A stretch of 64,000 nucleotides of DNA from Streptomyces mutomycini. GTDB lineage: Bacteria > Actinomycetota > Actinomycetes > Streptomycetales > Streptomycetaceae. The translations under genes and the position numbers were made by a program. The stretch spans positions 1 to 64,000 of the forward strand of contig NZ_MAPV01000023.1 of NCBI RefSeq assembly GCF_001700505.1, in the 5' to 3' direction. Under the pieces are notes generated by a model that was given only the letters and a program-made list of their open reading frames with translations, did not search any database and had not been told where the DNA came from. How positions within the stretch are numbered: the stretch's first letter is position 1; every line of letters begins with the position of its first letter. Below are positions 9,485-19,006 of this stretch, one piece after another.

Positions 9485-9539
9485 GGGCGGCCGGAGCACC
9501 ACCTGTGCGGCCGGCCGCCCTCCACCGGACGGGTGGAGG
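9485..9539 (-). terminator. Two consecutive GC-rich hairpins after rseP
   Basis: A 10-bp stem (9485-9494 with 9511-9520) follows an 8-bp stem (9519-9526 with 9532-9539) immediately downstream of the rseP stop. Both lie before ispG, so they may terminate or attenuate the dxr-rseP transcript. Confidence 0.55.
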
Positions 9540-10850
9540 TCAGGAGATCTTCACCGGATTCACGATGTCGGCGACCAGCACCAGCAGCGTGAAGCAGATG
9601 AAGATCCCCGCGACCACGTAGGCGACGGGCATGAGCTTCGCCACGTCGAACGGGCCGGGGTCGGGCCGCCTGAAGACCTTGGCCACGTTGCGGCGCAGGG
9701 CCTCCCAGAGCGCGCCCGCGATGTGCCCGCCGTCCAGCGGGAGCAGGGGCAGCATGTTGAACAGGAACAGCGAGAGGTTGAACCCGGCCAGCAGGAACAG
9801 CATCATCGCGACCTGGTTCTGGGCCGGGATGTCGAGGTTCATGACCTCGCCGCCGATCCGGGCCGCACCGACCACACCGACCGGGGAGTCGTCGGCACGC
9901 TCGCCGTCGCTGAAGGCCGCGTTCCACAGGTCGGGGATCTTGGTGGGCAGGGCGATGATCGAATCGACGCCGTTCTCGATCATGTCGCCCATGCGGACCA
10001 CCGAGTCGCCGAAGGACAGCGGCAGGATCTCCGTGCTGGCGGCGAAGCCGAGGTAGCCGGCGGTGACGTACTGGTCGGGGACGACCTGGCCGTCCGCGTC
10101 CTTCTTGGCTACGGCGTTCTTCTCCAGTACGGCGTTCAGGGTCTGCTCCTGCCCGTCGCGCTGCACGGTGATGGTGGCCGGGCCGATGGTCCGGCGGATC
10201 CTGTCCGAGAGGGTGGCCCAGTCGTCGATCCTCTGTCCGTCGAAGGCGACGATCGTGTCGCCCTCCTTCAGGCCCGCGGCCTTCGCCGGCGAGACCGGGT
10301 CGGACGCCTTGCAGGTGTCGCGGTTCTCGCTCTGGGCGATCACGCACTGCTGGACGCCCGCCACCTCGGTGGTCTGCGTCTGGAAACCGAAGGTCATCGC
10401 GACGCCCATGAAGATCGCGACGGCCAGGACCAGGTTCATGAAGGGACCGGCGAACATCACGATCACGCGCTTCCACGGCTTGCGCGTGTAGAAGAGGCGC
10501 GACTCGTCGCCCGGCTGGAGCTCCTCGAAGGCGGCGGACCTGGCGTCCTCGATCATCCCGCGCCAGGGGGAGGTGGAGCGCGCCTCCAGCCGGCCGTCCG
10601 GGCCCGGGGGGAACATGCCGATCATGCGGATGTAGCCGCCGGCCGGGATGGCCTTGATGCCGTACTCGGTGTCGCCCTTCCTGCGCGACCAGATCGTCGG
10701 GCCGAAGCCGACCATGTACTGCGGCACCCGGATACCGAAGAGCTTGGCCGTCGACAGGTGGCCCAGCTCGTGCCAGGCGATCGAGAACAGCAGACCCACG
10801 GCGAAGATGGCGATCCCCAGGATCGTCATCAGGATCGTCGTCATGCTCAT
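9540..10850 (-). CDS. rseP: Site-2 family intramembrane metalloprotease RseP
   Basis: Membrane zinc protease of the M50B family that cleaves transmembrane segments such as anti-sigma factors. 436 residues from ATG 10848-10850. The zinc motif HELGH lies in the first transmembrane segment (about residue 24), a PDZ domain occupies the middle ([15 protein letters not shown]), and the third zinc ligand motif LPLDGGH is near the C-terminus. The start overlaps the dxr stop by four bases (ATGA). Upstream in-frame codons run into dxr and are not needed. Substrate cannot be inferred from position. Confidence 0.93.
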   Translation of the reverse strand: MSMTTILMTILGIAIFAVGLLFSIAWHELGHLSTAKLFGIRVPQYMVGFGPTIWSRRKGDTEYGIKAIPAGGYIRMIGMFPPGPDGRLEARSTSPWRGMIEDARSAAFEELQPGDESRLFYTRKPWKRVIVMFAGPFMNLVLAVAIFMGVAMTFGFQTQTTEVAGVQQCVIAQSENRDTCKASDPVSPAKAAGLKEGDTIVAFDGQRIDDWATLSDRIRRTIGPATITVQRDGQEQTLNAVLEKNAVAKKDADGQVVPDQYVTAGYLGFAASTEILPLSFGDSVVRMGDMIENGVDSIIALPTKIPDLWNAAFSDGERADDSPVGVVGAARIGGEVMNLDIPAQNQVAMMLFLLAGFNLSLFLFNMLPLLPLDGGHIAGALWEALRRNVAKVFRRPDPGPFDVAKLMPVAYVVAGIFICFTLLVLVADIVNPVKIS

Positions 10851-12100
10851 GCGTGCGCCTCCGCTGTCGCTTCCGCCGAGAGTTCGCGGGCCCTGGACCG
10901 GGCCCAGGTCTCCGCTTCGAGGACGTCCGCGACCGTCAGCGAAGTTCCCGTGGCGGGGGTGCCGTGTTCGGCCACCACAGCTGTGACCGTATCCATGATT
11001 CCGTTGAAGGGCAGCCGTCCCGCCAGGAAAGCGTCCACGCACTCCTCGTTGGCCGCGTTGAACACCGCGGGTGCGGTGCCGCCCAGGGTGCCGACGTGCC
11101 GGGCGAGCCCGACGGACGGGAACGCCTCGGTGTCGAGCGGGAAGAACTCCCAGCTGGAGGCCTTCGTCCAGTCGAAGGCGGGGGCCGCGTCCGGGACCCG
11201 CTCGGGCCAGCCGAGACCGATGGCGATGGGGCCCCTCATGTCGGGCGGGGTGGCCTGGGCGAGGGTGGAGCCGTCGGTGAACTCCACCATCGAGTGAACG
11301 TACGACTGGGGGTGGACCACGACCTCGATCCGGTCGAACGGGATGTCGTAGAGCAGATGCGCCTCGATGACCTCGAGGCCCTTGTTGACCAGCGTCGCGG
11401 AGTTGACCGTGATGACCGGGCCCATGGCCCAGGTCGGGTGCGCCAGGGCCTGCTCGCGGGTCACGTCGGCCAGCTCGGCGCGCGTACGTCCGCGGAACGG
11501 CCCGCCGGACGCGGTCACGACGAGCTTGCGGACGTCGGCGCGCTTGCCGGCGGCGAGCGCCTGGAAGAGCGCGGCGTGCTCGGAGTCGACCGGGATGATC
11601 TGTCCGGGGGCCGCCAGCGCCTTCACCAGCGGGCCGCCGACGATCAGCGACTCCTTGTTCGCCAGGGCGAGCGTGCGGCCCGCCTCCAGCGCGGCGAGCG
11701 TCGGGGCGAGGCCGATGGAGCCGGTGATCCCGTTCAGCACGGTGTGGCAGTCGCTCGCCGCCAGCTCCGAGGCGGCGTCGGGGCCCGCCAGGATCTCCGG
11801 GAGCGGCTCCCCCGCCCCGTAGACCTCACCCAGGGCCTCGCGGAGCGCCTGCAGTTTGTCCCCGTCCGCGACCGCGACCGTACGTACGCGAAGCTGCCGC
11901 GCCTGCTCGGCGAGGAGGCGGACCCTGCCGCCCGCGGCGGAGAGCGCGGTGACGCGGAAACGGCCGGGGTTGCGAAGGACCAGGTCGATGGCCTGCGTGC
12001 CGATGGAACCGGTGGAGCCGAGGATCACCAGATCGCGGCGGCCTTCCGCCGCGTCGAAGACGAGATGCGGGTCGGCGAGGGGTGCGGGGCTGTCGCTCAT
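10847..12100 (-). CDS. dxr: 1-deoxy-D-xylulose 5-phosphate reductoisomerase
   Basis: Dxr makes MEP from DXP with NADPH, the first committed step of the MEP pathway. The NADPH-binding [12 protein letters not shown] is near the N-terminus, with [11 protein letters not shown], the metal-binding VDSEHAA and TASGGPFR following in order. The ATG at 12098-12100 (417 residues) has a GGGGG-rich upstream; ATG 12107-12109 and an earlier start at 12142 are possible. It overlaps rseP by four bases. Confidence 0.96.
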   Translation of the reverse strand: MSDSPAPLADPHLVFDAAEGRRDLVILGSTGSIGTQAIDLVLRNPGRFRVTALSAAGGRVRLLAEQARQLRVRTVAVADGDKLQALREALGEVYGAGEPLPEILAGPDAASELAASDCHTVLNGITGSIGLAPTLAALEAGRTLALANKESLIVGGPLVKALAAPGQIIPVDSEHAALFQALAAGKRADVRKLVVTASGGPFRGRTRAELADVTREQALAHPTWAMGPVITVNSATLVNKGLEVIEAHLLYDIPFDRIEVVVHPQSYVHSMVEFTDGSTLAQATPPDMRGPIAIGLGWPERVPDAAPAFDWTKASSWEFFPLDTEAFPSVGLARHVGTLGGTAPAVFNAANEECVDAFLAGRLPFNGIMDTVTAVVAEHGTPATGTSLTVADVLEAETWARSRARELSAEATAEAHA

Positions 12101-12253
12101 GGCCCCCATTGTTGCCGCATCCGCTGTGCGAGTTGACAGCACTCCCCCGTCGGCGCCTGCCCCGGTCCTGCCCGGTACGGGATTTCCTCCACCCGGACAT
12201 CGTTCCGGGACGTCATGCGGAGACCGTGGTGCCGCCCGCGCCGGAGCGCACCG

Positions 12254-13498
12254 TCATTTCCGGCCGGTGCTCCTCGCCGCGAACTCGGCGAACTCCTCGT
12301 GGAACCCGGGGAAGGTCTTCCGTACGCAGCCGGGGTCGTCGTAACTCATGCCGGGCGTGCGCAGTCCAGCGACGGCGAACGACATCACTATGCGGTGGTC
12401 GCCGTGGGTGACGATCTCGGTGGGGCGCGGGGTACCGGGGTGGATCTCGATCCAGTCGGGGCCGGTGTGCACGGTGATCCCCATGTTCCTCAGGTTCTGG
12501 GCGCAGGCCTCCAGCCGGTCGCACTCCTTGACCCGGGTGTTGGCGACGTCCTCGATGCGTACCGGCGACGTGGCGTACGGCGCGATCGCCGCGAGGGTCG
12601 GCATCGTGTCGGAGATGTCGCGCATGTTGACCGTCAGACCGGAGAGCCGGCCGGAGGACCGCACGGTCGTGGACTCCGCGGACGTGACGACGTCGGCGCC
12701 CATGCGGCGCAGCACCTCGGTGAAGCGCAGGTCGCCCTGGAGCGCGCCCGTGCCGAGGCCGGGGACGGTGACCTCACGGCCGGTCAGTGCCGCGGCGGCG
12801 AAGAAGTAGCTCGCGGTGGACGCGTCGGGCTCGATGGCGTAGGTGGTGGCGCGGTAGCCGCCGGGAGGGACGGTGAACGTGTTCCCCTCCCGGACGACGT
12901 CGACGCCGAAGCTGCGCATCATCGCGAGGGTGATCCCGATGTACGGCGCCGAGACCAGCTCCGTGACGTCGATCCGGAGGCCCTCGGCGGTGAGCGGGCC
13001 GAGCATGAGCAGCGCGGTGAGGTACTGGGACGACTCCCCCGCGTCGAGGGTCAGTTCGCCGCCCTTGACGCCGGACGCCTCGACGGTGAGCGGGTGGTGG
13101 CCCTCCGCTCCTTCGTGCCGCAGGTCCACACCGAGGGCGCGCAGGGCCTCGGTGAGGGGTGCGAGGGGGCGGCGGCGCATCTGCGCGGAGGCGTCGAAGC
13201 GGTACGTGCCGGAGGCCGCGGCGGCGGCGAGCGTCGGCAGGAAGCGCGCGGTGGTGGCCCCGTCGCGGCAGTGGACCTCGGCCTGCGCGACGGCGGGCCC
13301 CGAGGGGCGTCCCTCGATGTGCCACCGGTCCGGCTCGCGGCCGACCCCGTACCCGAGGCGGGTCAGCCCCTCGGTGAACCCCTCGGTGTCGTCCGAGTGC
13401 AGGGGGCGCAGGAGGGTGGTGGTGCCGTCCGCCGCGGCGGCCAGGAACAGGGCGCGGGCGGTGACGGACTTGGAGCCGGGGATGTCGATGACGGTCAC
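12254..13498 (-). CDS. aroA: 3-phosphoshikimate 1-carboxyvinyltransferase (EPSP synthase)
   Basis: EPSP synthase joins shikimate 3-phosphate and PEP in the shikimate pathway. 414 residues with the PGSKSVTAR phosphate loop at the N-terminus, DAGESSQYLTALLM, RVKECDRLEACA, and HGDHRIVMSFAVAGL near the C-terminus. The start is GTG (13496-13498) with no clear Shine-Dalgarno. It sits alone between dxr and an acyl-CoA dehydrogenase gene, not with other aro genes. From memory, streptomycetes often have two aroA-like genes, so this may be the paralogue; the sequence here shows no missing active-site residue. Confidence 0.9.
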   Translation of the reverse strand: MTVIDIPGSKSVTARALFLAAAADGTTTLLRPLHSDDTEGFTEGLTRLGYGVGREPDRWHIEGRPSGPAVAQAEVHCRDGATTARFLPTLAAAAASGTYRFDASAQMRRRPLAPLTEALRALGVDLRHEGAEGHHPLTVEASGVKGGELTLDAGESSQYLTALLMLGPLTAEGLRIDVTELVSAPYIGITLAMMRSFGVDVVREGNTFTVPPGGYRATTYAIEPDASTASYFFAAAALTGREVTVPGLGTGALQGDLRFTEVLRRMGADVVTSAESTTVRSSGRLSGLTVNMRDISDTMPTLAAIAPYATSPVRIEDVANTRVKECDRLEACAQNLRNMGITVHTGPDWIEIHPGTPRPTEIVTHGDHRIVMSFAVAGLRTPGMSYDDPGCVRKTFPGFHEEFAEFAARSTGRK

Positions 13499-13529
13499 GG
13501 GAGTCCATTTTGCCCGGTGGGAGGCGTGA

Positions 13530-13566
13530 CCGCGGGGCGCGTCCAGGCAGTGGACGCGCCCCGCGG
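13530..13566 (-). terminator. Perfect 16-bp hairpin terminator after the acyl-CoA dehydrogenase gene
   Basis: Arms 13530-13545 and 13551-13566 are exact inverted repeats with a GGCAG loop, 11 bases past the stop of the acyl-CoA dehydrogenase gene. Confidence 0.8.
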
Positions 13567-13576
13567 GGTGCCGGGT

Positions 13577-15523
13577 TCAGCGGATGGGGCGGTGGACGTT
13601 CTCCCCGATGGCCGGGCCGGGGGTGGCGTCTGCGATCCAGGGGCCGTCGCCGCTGGGGTCGATGACCCCCTCCTCCAGCCAGGTGTAGGTCCCGGAGAGG
13701 ACACCGTCGACGACGCGCCTGTCGATGTCGTCGGTGTTGGACCAGAGCCGGTTGAAGAGCTCCTCCACCCGGATACGGGCCTGCCGGCAGAACACGTCGG
13801 CGAGCTGGTAGGCCTCGCGGCCGTGGTCGTCGTCGGCCCGCAGGTGCTCCGCCCGGACGCAGGCGGCGCTCATCGCGAAGAGTTCGGCGCCGATGTCGAC
13901 GATCCGGCCCAGGAAGCCCTGCTTGGTCTCCATGCGGCCCTGCCAGCGGGACATCGCGTAGAAGGTGGAGCGGGCGAGCTTGCGGGACGAGCGCTCGACG
14001 TACCGCAGGTGCGCGGAGAGGTCGGGGTGCCCGGGAACGCGGAACTCGCCGTAGGCGTTGGGCAGCTGACCGGGGCCGCTGACCAGCCTGGGGAGCCAGC
14101 GCGCGTAGAACCCGGCGGCGTTGGCGCCCGCCTTCGCCTTGTCGGAGAGCGGCTTGTCGGGGTCGATGATGTCGCCGGCGACCTTGAGGTGGGCGTCGAC
14201 GGCCTCGCGGGCGATCAGCAGGTGCATGATCTCCGTGGAGCCCTCGAAGATCCGGTTGATCCGCATGTCGCGGAGCATCTGCTCGGCGGGGACGGCGCGT
14301 TCACCGCGTGCCGCGAGCGAGGCGGCGGTCTCGAAGCCGCGTCCGCCGCGGATCTGGACGAGTTCGTCGGAGATCAGCCAGCCCATCTCGGAGCCGTACA
14401 GCTTGGCGAGCGCGGCCTCGATGCGGATGTCGTTGCGGCTCTCGTCGGCCATCTGCGAGGAGAGGTCCACGACCGCTTCGAGGGCGAAGGTGGTGGCGGC
14501 GATGAAGGAGATCTTGGCGCCGACCGCCTCGTGCCGGGCCACCGGCCTGCCCCACTGCTCACGGACCGCCGACCACTCGCGGGCGATCTTCAGGGACCAC
14601 TTGCCGACGCCGACGCACATGGCGGGCAGCGAGAGGCGGCCGGTGTTGAGCGTGGTGAGGGCGATCTTGAGTCCGGCGCCCTCCGGGCCGATCCGGTTGG
14701 CCGCGGGCACGCGGACCTCGTGGAAGCGGGTGACGCCGTTCTCGATGCCGCGCAGGCCCATGAAGGCGTTGCGGTGCTCCACGGTGATGCCCGGGGAGCC
14801 GGCCTCGACGACGAAGGCGGTGATGCCGCCCTTGTGGCCCTCGGACTCGGGGACCCGGGCCATGACCACGAGCAGGTCGGCGACGACCCCGTTGGTCGTC
14901 CAGAGCTTCACTCCGTCCAGGACGTAGTCGTCGCCGTCGGGCACGGCCGAGGTCGCGAGCCGTGCCGGGTCGGAGCCGACGTCGGGTTCGGTGAGGAGGA
15001 AGGCCGAGATGTCCGTCCGCGCGAGGCGGGGCAGGAAGGCGTCCTTCTGCTCCTGGGTGCCGAACATCTTCAGCGGCTGCGGTACGCCGATGGACTGGTG
15101 GGCGGAGAGCAGCGCGCCGATCGAGGGGTTCGCCGAACCGGCCAGTGCGAGAGCCTTGTTGTAGTAGACCTGGGTCAGGCCCAGACCGCCGTACTTGGTC
15201 TCGATCTTCATGCCGAGGGCGCCGAGCTCCTTGAGGCCGTTGATCACCTCGTCGGGGATCCTGGCCTCGCGCTCGATGAGGGCGCCGTCGACGTGGGCCT
15301 CGCAGAAGTCGCGCAGCCGGGCGAGGAAGGCCTCGCCGCGCCGTACGTCGTCCGGGGCGGGCTGGGGATGGGGGTGGATCAGGTCCAGCCGCAAGCGTCC
15401 GAGGAAGAGTTCCTTGGCGAAACTCGGCTTGCGCCAGTCCTGTTCACGGGCGGCCTCGGCCACCTGCCGCGCTTCGCGCTCGGTGACTTTGGGGGCCTGG
15501 GGAATGTCGGATGGGGCGGACAT
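13577..15523 (-). CDS. Acyl-CoA dehydrogenase, long (VLCAD/ACAD9-like) form
   Basis: FAD enzyme of fatty-acid beta-oxidation. 648 residues, about 250 longer than the usual 380-400 residue form, with an extra C-terminal helical domain as in very-long-chain enzymes. Visible are the N-terminal helical domain, the FAD/substrate segment AFLLTEPDVGSD, LWTTNG, and the catalytic-base segment INRIFEGSTEIMHL (Glu of FEGS). The start ATG has GAGGTGAGCTCCTC upstream. It is monocistronic, ended by a 16-bp hairpin. Chain-length preference is not visible. Confidence 0.92.
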   Translation of the reverse strand: MSAPSDIPQAPKVTEREARQVAEAAREQDWRKPSFAKELFLGRLRLDLIHPHPQPAPDDVRRGEAFLARLRDFCEAHVDGALIEREARIPDEVINGLKELGALGMKIETKYGGLGLTQVYYNKALALAGSANPSIGALLSAHQSIGVPQPLKMFGTQEQKDAFLPRLARTDISAFLLTEPDVGSDPARLATSAVPDGDDYVLDGVKLWTTNGVVADLLVVMARVPESEGHKGGITAFVVEAGSPGITVEHRNAFMGLRGIENGVTRFHEVRVPAANRIGPEGAGLKIALTTLNTGRLSLPAMCVGVGKWSLKIAREWSAVREQWGRPVARHEAVGAKISFIAATTFALEAVVDLSSQMADESRNDIRIEAALAKLYGSEMGWLISDELVQIRGGRGFETAASLAARGERAVPAEQMLRDMRINRIFEGSTEIMHLLIAREAVDAHLKVAGDIIDPDKPLSDKAKAGANAAGFYARWLPRLVSGPGQLPNAYGEFRVPGHPDLSAHLRYVERSSRKLARSTFYAMSRWQGRMETKQGFLGRIVDIGAELFAMSAACVRAEHLRADDDHGREAYQLADVFCRQARIRVEELFNRLWSNTDDIDRRVVDGVLSGTYTWLEEGVIDPSGDGPWIADATPGPAIGENVHRPIR

Positions 15524-15657
15524 GAGGAGCTCACCTCGCCGCGAGTCGGGGTAGGGGTCGGGCCGTACGCGTGCCGATCGGTACCACTCGTCACGTATCT
15601 ACCCGATCCGCGTCACCCCCACCACCTCTGCGGCAGGCCTCAGGCCGCACACGGAAG

Positions 15658-15690
15658 CGGCCGGAGCCCCCGCACTGCGGGCTCCGGCCG
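15658..15690 (-). terminator. Hairpin terminator after aldehyde dehydrogenase gene
   Basis: 12-bp stem (15658-15669 with 15679-15690) and a 9-base loop, 20 bases past the stop of the aldehyde dehydrogenase gene. Confidence 0.7.
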
Positions 15691-15709
15691 GTCCGTCGCG
15701 GTGTCCGGA

Positions 15710-17155
15710 CTACAGGGCCAGGCCAGTGAGGACCAGCACCCGCTCGTAGGTGTAGTCGTCCATGGCGTAACGCACGCCCTCGCGGCCCACTCCGGACTGC
15801 TTGGCGCCGCCGTACGGCATCTGGTCGGCGCGGTAGGAGGGCACGTCGCCGATGACCACGCCGCCCACCTCCAGGGCGCGGTGGGCGCGGAAGGCGGTCT
15901 GCAGGTCGTGGGTGAAGACGCCGGCCTGCAGTCCGTACTTGGAGTCGTTGACGGCGGCGAAGGCCTCTGCCTCGCCGTCCGTCTTCCGGATGTACAGGAC
16001 CGGGCCGAAGACCTCTTCGCAGGCGATCGTCGTGGTGTCGGGGAGGTCGGCGAGGACCGTCGGGGCGTAGGTGGCGCCGTCGCGCTTGCCGCCGGTCAGC
16101 AGCGTGGCGCCCGCGGTGACGGCCTCGTCGACCCAGGACTCGACGCGGCGGGCGGCGTCCTCGCTGACGAGCGGGCCGACGTCGGTGGCCGCGTCGGAGG
16201 GGTCACCGGTCACCAGGGCCTCGACGGCCGCGACGATCTTCGGGACGAGCCGGTCGTGGACGGCGGCGTCGGCGATGACCCGCTGCACCGAGATGCAGGA
16301 CTGGCCGCCCTGGTAGTTGGAGAACGTCGCGATGCGGGTCGCGGCCCAGTCCAGGTCCTCCTCGGAGGCCCAGTCACCGAGCACGACCGCGGCGCCGTTG
16401 CCGCCGAGCTCGAGGGTGCAGTGCTTGCGCGGCACCGACTCCATGATCGAGTAGCCGACCGGACCGGACCCGGTGAAGGAGATCACCGGCAGCCGCTCGT
16501 CCTGGACCAGGGCGGGCATCTTGTCGTTGGGCACCGTCAGCACGGACCAGGACCCGGCGGGCAGGTCCGTCTCGGCCAGCAGCTCGCCCAGGATCAGCGA
16601 CGAGATCGGGGTGGCCGGCGCGGGCTTCAGGATGATCGGCGCACCGACGGCGATGGCCGGGGCGACCTTGTGGGCGCTGAGGTTGAGCGGGAAGTTGAAG
16701 GGCGCGATGCCGAGGACGGGGCCGCGCGGGAAGCGCCGGGTGAGTCCGAGACGGCCGGTGCCGCCGGCGTCCGTGTCCAGCCGCTGGGCGTCGCCGCCGT
16801 TGAAACGGCGGGCCTCCTCGGCGGCGAACCGGAAGACGGAGACGGCCCGGCCGACCTCGCCGCGGGCCCACTTGACGGGCTTGCCGTTCTCGGCGGAGAT
16901 CAGCTGGGCGATCTCCTCGGTGCGCTCCGTGAGGCGGCGTACGACGTGGTCGAGCGCGGCGGCCCGTACGTGCGCCGGGGTCGCGGCGAACTCCTCGCGC
17001 ACCGCGTACGCGGCGGCGACGGCCTCCTCGACCTGGGCGTCGGTGGGCACGGACACCGTGCCGACGAGGCGTCCGTCCCAGGAGTTGGTGACGTCGAAGC
17101 TGTCCTCGCCGGTGGCCTGGCGGCCGGCCAGCCAGAAGGCGTGGGTGGAAGTCAT
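15710..17155 (-). CDS. Aldehyde dehydrogenase, possible succinate-semialdehyde dehydrogenase
   Basis: 481 residues from ATG 17153-17155. The NAD(P)-binding region (FPRGPVLGIAPFNFPLNL), the FTGSGPVGY loop, the general-base Glu in TLELGGNGA and the catalytic Cys in NYQGGQSCISVQRV are all present. It is next to a PucR-type regulator and 4.5 kb from gabT, so a role in oxidising succinate semialdehyde made from GABA is plausible. The sequence alone does not fix the substrate; lactaldehyde- or phosphonoacetaldehyde-type enzymes look similar. It has its own terminator. Confidence 0.88.
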   Translation of the reverse strand: MTSTHAFWLAGRQATGEDSFDVTNSWDGRLVGTVSVPTDAQVEEAVAAAYAVREEFAATPAHVRAAALDHVVRRLTERTEEIAQLISAENGKPVKWARGEVGRAVSVFRFAAEEARRFNGGDAQRLDTDAGGTGRLGLTRRFPRGPVLGIAPFNFPLNLSAHKVAPAIAVGAPIILKPAPATPISSLILGELLAETDLPAGSWSVLTVPNDKMPALVQDERLPVISFTGSGPVGYSIMESVPRKHCTLELGGNGAAVVLGDWASEEDLDWAATRIATFSNYQGGQSCISVQRVIADAAVHDRLVPKIVAAVEALVTGDPSDAATDVGPLVSEDAARRVESWVDEAVTAGATLLTGGKRDGATYAPTVLADLPDTTTIACEEVFGPVLYIRKTDGEAEAFAAVNDSKYGLQAGVFTHDLQTAFRAHRALEVGGVVIGDVPSYRADQMPYGGAKQSGVGREGVRYAMDDYTYERVLVLTGLAL

Positions 17156-17311
17156 GGCGGTTCCGGCCCTTCGGGGGTGGTGTACGACGATCGCCGGGCG
17201 CCACGCGGGCACCCTTCGGCCCCACCGTAGGGCGACCCGGTACGAATGAGGCTTGTCCGCCGTGGAGTGGAGCGCGGGACGGATACTCCGGTTTGTCGCA
17301 GCCGGACCGGG

Positions 17312-18886
17312 CTACTGCGCCCCGGAGGACGCGGCCGTCGTCTTCAGGGCCAGCCACAGGTCCATCCGGACGTCCGGATCGTCCAGTGAGCGACCGAGGA
17401 TCTCCTCCACCCGGCGCATCCGGTAACGCAGGGTGTGGCGGTGGACGCCCAGGTCGGCGGCGGCCGCGTCCCACTGGCCGTGCCGGGAGAGCCAGGCGCG
17501 CAGGGAGGCGACCAGATCGCCCCGGCCCTTCGCGTCGTGTTCGTGGAGCGGCCGGAGCATCCCGTCGGCGAAGGCCCGTACGGCGTCGTCGGCGAGGAGC
17601 GGCAGGACGGAGCCGGCCGCGAGCTCCTCGTGCTCGACCAGGGTCCTGCCCCGGCGGCGGGCGACCGAGAGCGCCTGCTCGGCCTGCTTGTAGGCGGCGG
17701 AGACGGCGATGGGGCCGGAGGGCGCGGACATGCCGACGACCACGCCGGCGTCGTCGGCGCCCTCGCGCACCGGCTTTCCGTCAGCGGCCCTGGCATGGGC
17801 CGCGCAGGCCTCGACGGCCGCGCCCCCGTCCACGGCCAGCACCACGAGGCGTTCGCTCTCGGGCACCGTCAGCAGGGGCTCGCCGGACCGCGAGGCGGCG
17901 GCCTCCATCGCCTCGGCGAGCAGTTCCTTCCCGGAGGGCTCCGGCGCCTCGGCGATCAGCAGCCGGAAGGGGGCGTCGAGCAGCCCGCCGTACAGGTCGC
18001 CGGCGACGGCCCTGGCGTGGTCGGACTCACCGGCCAGCAGCATGCGCAGTACCGCGGCGCCCAGTCGCTGCTCCGCGCCCTGGAGCGCGCGGGAGCGGGC
18101 CGTGGTCAGGGTCAGCAGGGCGACCGCGGAGTGCACCGCGTAGCGCTCCGCCGTGCCGAGCGCCGCCCCGGTGCCGACGGCCAGCGCACCCCTGTTCCGG
18201 CGCCCGGCGCCCAGGGACTGGAGCTCGACCCGGTCGTCGCTGTCGCTGTCACCGACGACCGCGCTCGCCGGGGCGGGGCGGTCGCGCAGCCGCTCCACCT
18301 CGGGGGTGAGCCGGGCGGCGCGGCGCGCGGCCCAGCCGGGCGCGGCGGCGACGACGGCACCCGAGGTGTCGTACAGCGCGGCCCATCCGTCGACGTGCGC
18401 GGCGAGGCGGGTGAGCAGCGCCCCGGGGCCGTCGCCTGCGACGGCGGCGCGTGTCAGCTCCCGCTGGGCCTCGAAGCCGGCCGTGACCGACCGGTACTGG
18501 TCCGCGGCGATCGCCGCGGACACCGCCTTGCTGATGGCGAGGAACGGTGTGCGCCGGGGCACCTCCAGGAGCGGCAGCCCCGCCTCCTCGGCGGCGTCCA
18601 CGAGTGCCGGCGGGATCTCGTCGTACGTCACTCCCACCGCGAAGCCGAGCCCCGCGACACCGGCGCCGGCCAGCCGCTGTACGTACCGGCGCATCGTCTC
18701 CGGGTCCCGGGCGTCGAGGTTGGTCGCGGTGACGAGGAGCAGCTCACCGCCGTCCATGTACGGGACCGGGTCGGCGAGCTCGCTGGCATGCGCCCAGCGC
18801 ACGGGCGTACCGAGCCGGTCGGCGCCCGCCCGGACGGTGAGCTTGAGCGCCGAGTGCTGGACGAGCGAGGCGAGGGTGGGAGGCAT
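17312..18886 (-). CDS. PucR family transcriptional regulator
   Basis: 524 residues. The N-terminal PucR domain (TLASLVQHSALKLTVRAG to about 130) precedes a GGDEF-like middle region. The C-terminal helix-turn-helix has the family's HRHTLRYRMRRVEEILG signature (about residues 480-497). Such regulators control purine, amine or GABA use. It is flanked by an aldehyde dehydrogenase gene and, beyond the ATPase gene, gabT, so control of GABA catabolism is the likely job; this is inferred from position. The start ATG at 18884-18886 lacks a strong Shine-Dalgarno (TCCGGAGGTCC lies about 10 bases upstream). Confidence 0.9.
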   Translation of the reverse strand: MPPTLASLVQHSALKLTVRAGADRLGTPVRWAHASELADPVPYMDGGELLLVTATNLDARDPETMRRYVQRLAGAGVAGLGFAVGVTYDEIPPALVDAAEEAGLPLLEVPRRTPFLAISKAVSAAIAADQYRSVTAGFEAQRELTRAAVAGDGPGALLTRLAAHVDGWAALYDTSGAVVAAAPGWAARRAARLTPEVERLRDRPAPASAVVGDSDSDDRVELQSLGAGRRNRGALAVGTGAALGTAERYAVHSAVALLTLTTARSRALQGAEQRLGAAVLRMLLAGESDHARAVAGDLYGGLLDAPFRLLIAEAPEPSGKELLAEAMEAAASRSGEPLLTVPESERLVVLAVDGGAAVEACAAHARAADGKPVREGADDAGVVVGMSAPSGPIAVSAAYKQAEQALSVARRRGRTLVEHEELAAGSVLPLLADDAVRAFADGMLRPLHEHDAKGRGDLVASLRAWLSRHGQWDAAAADLGVHRHTLRYRMRRVEEILGRSLDDPDVRMDLWLALKTTAASSGAQ

Positions 18887-19006
18887 GGGACCGCCGGACC
18901 TCCGGGAGTCGAGGGCACCGTCCGTGCGGACGGCTCGAATGCGCCGCCCCGTACAGACGACCGGTTTCGATTCTGCCAGGGCGGCAGGGTCCCCGTAACC
19001 TCCCGC

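Noticed and set aside
8073..11297. Open reading frame of about 1070 codons on the plus strand
   Set aside because: Antisense to ispG, rseP and dxr, which carry clear active-site motifs.
12215..17230. Very long open reading frame of about 1670 codons on the plus strand
   Set aside because: It is antisense to aroA, the acyl-CoA dehydrogenase and an aldehyde dehydrogenase, whose own motifs are certain. High GC removes stops from the opposite strand; the product has no recognisable domain.
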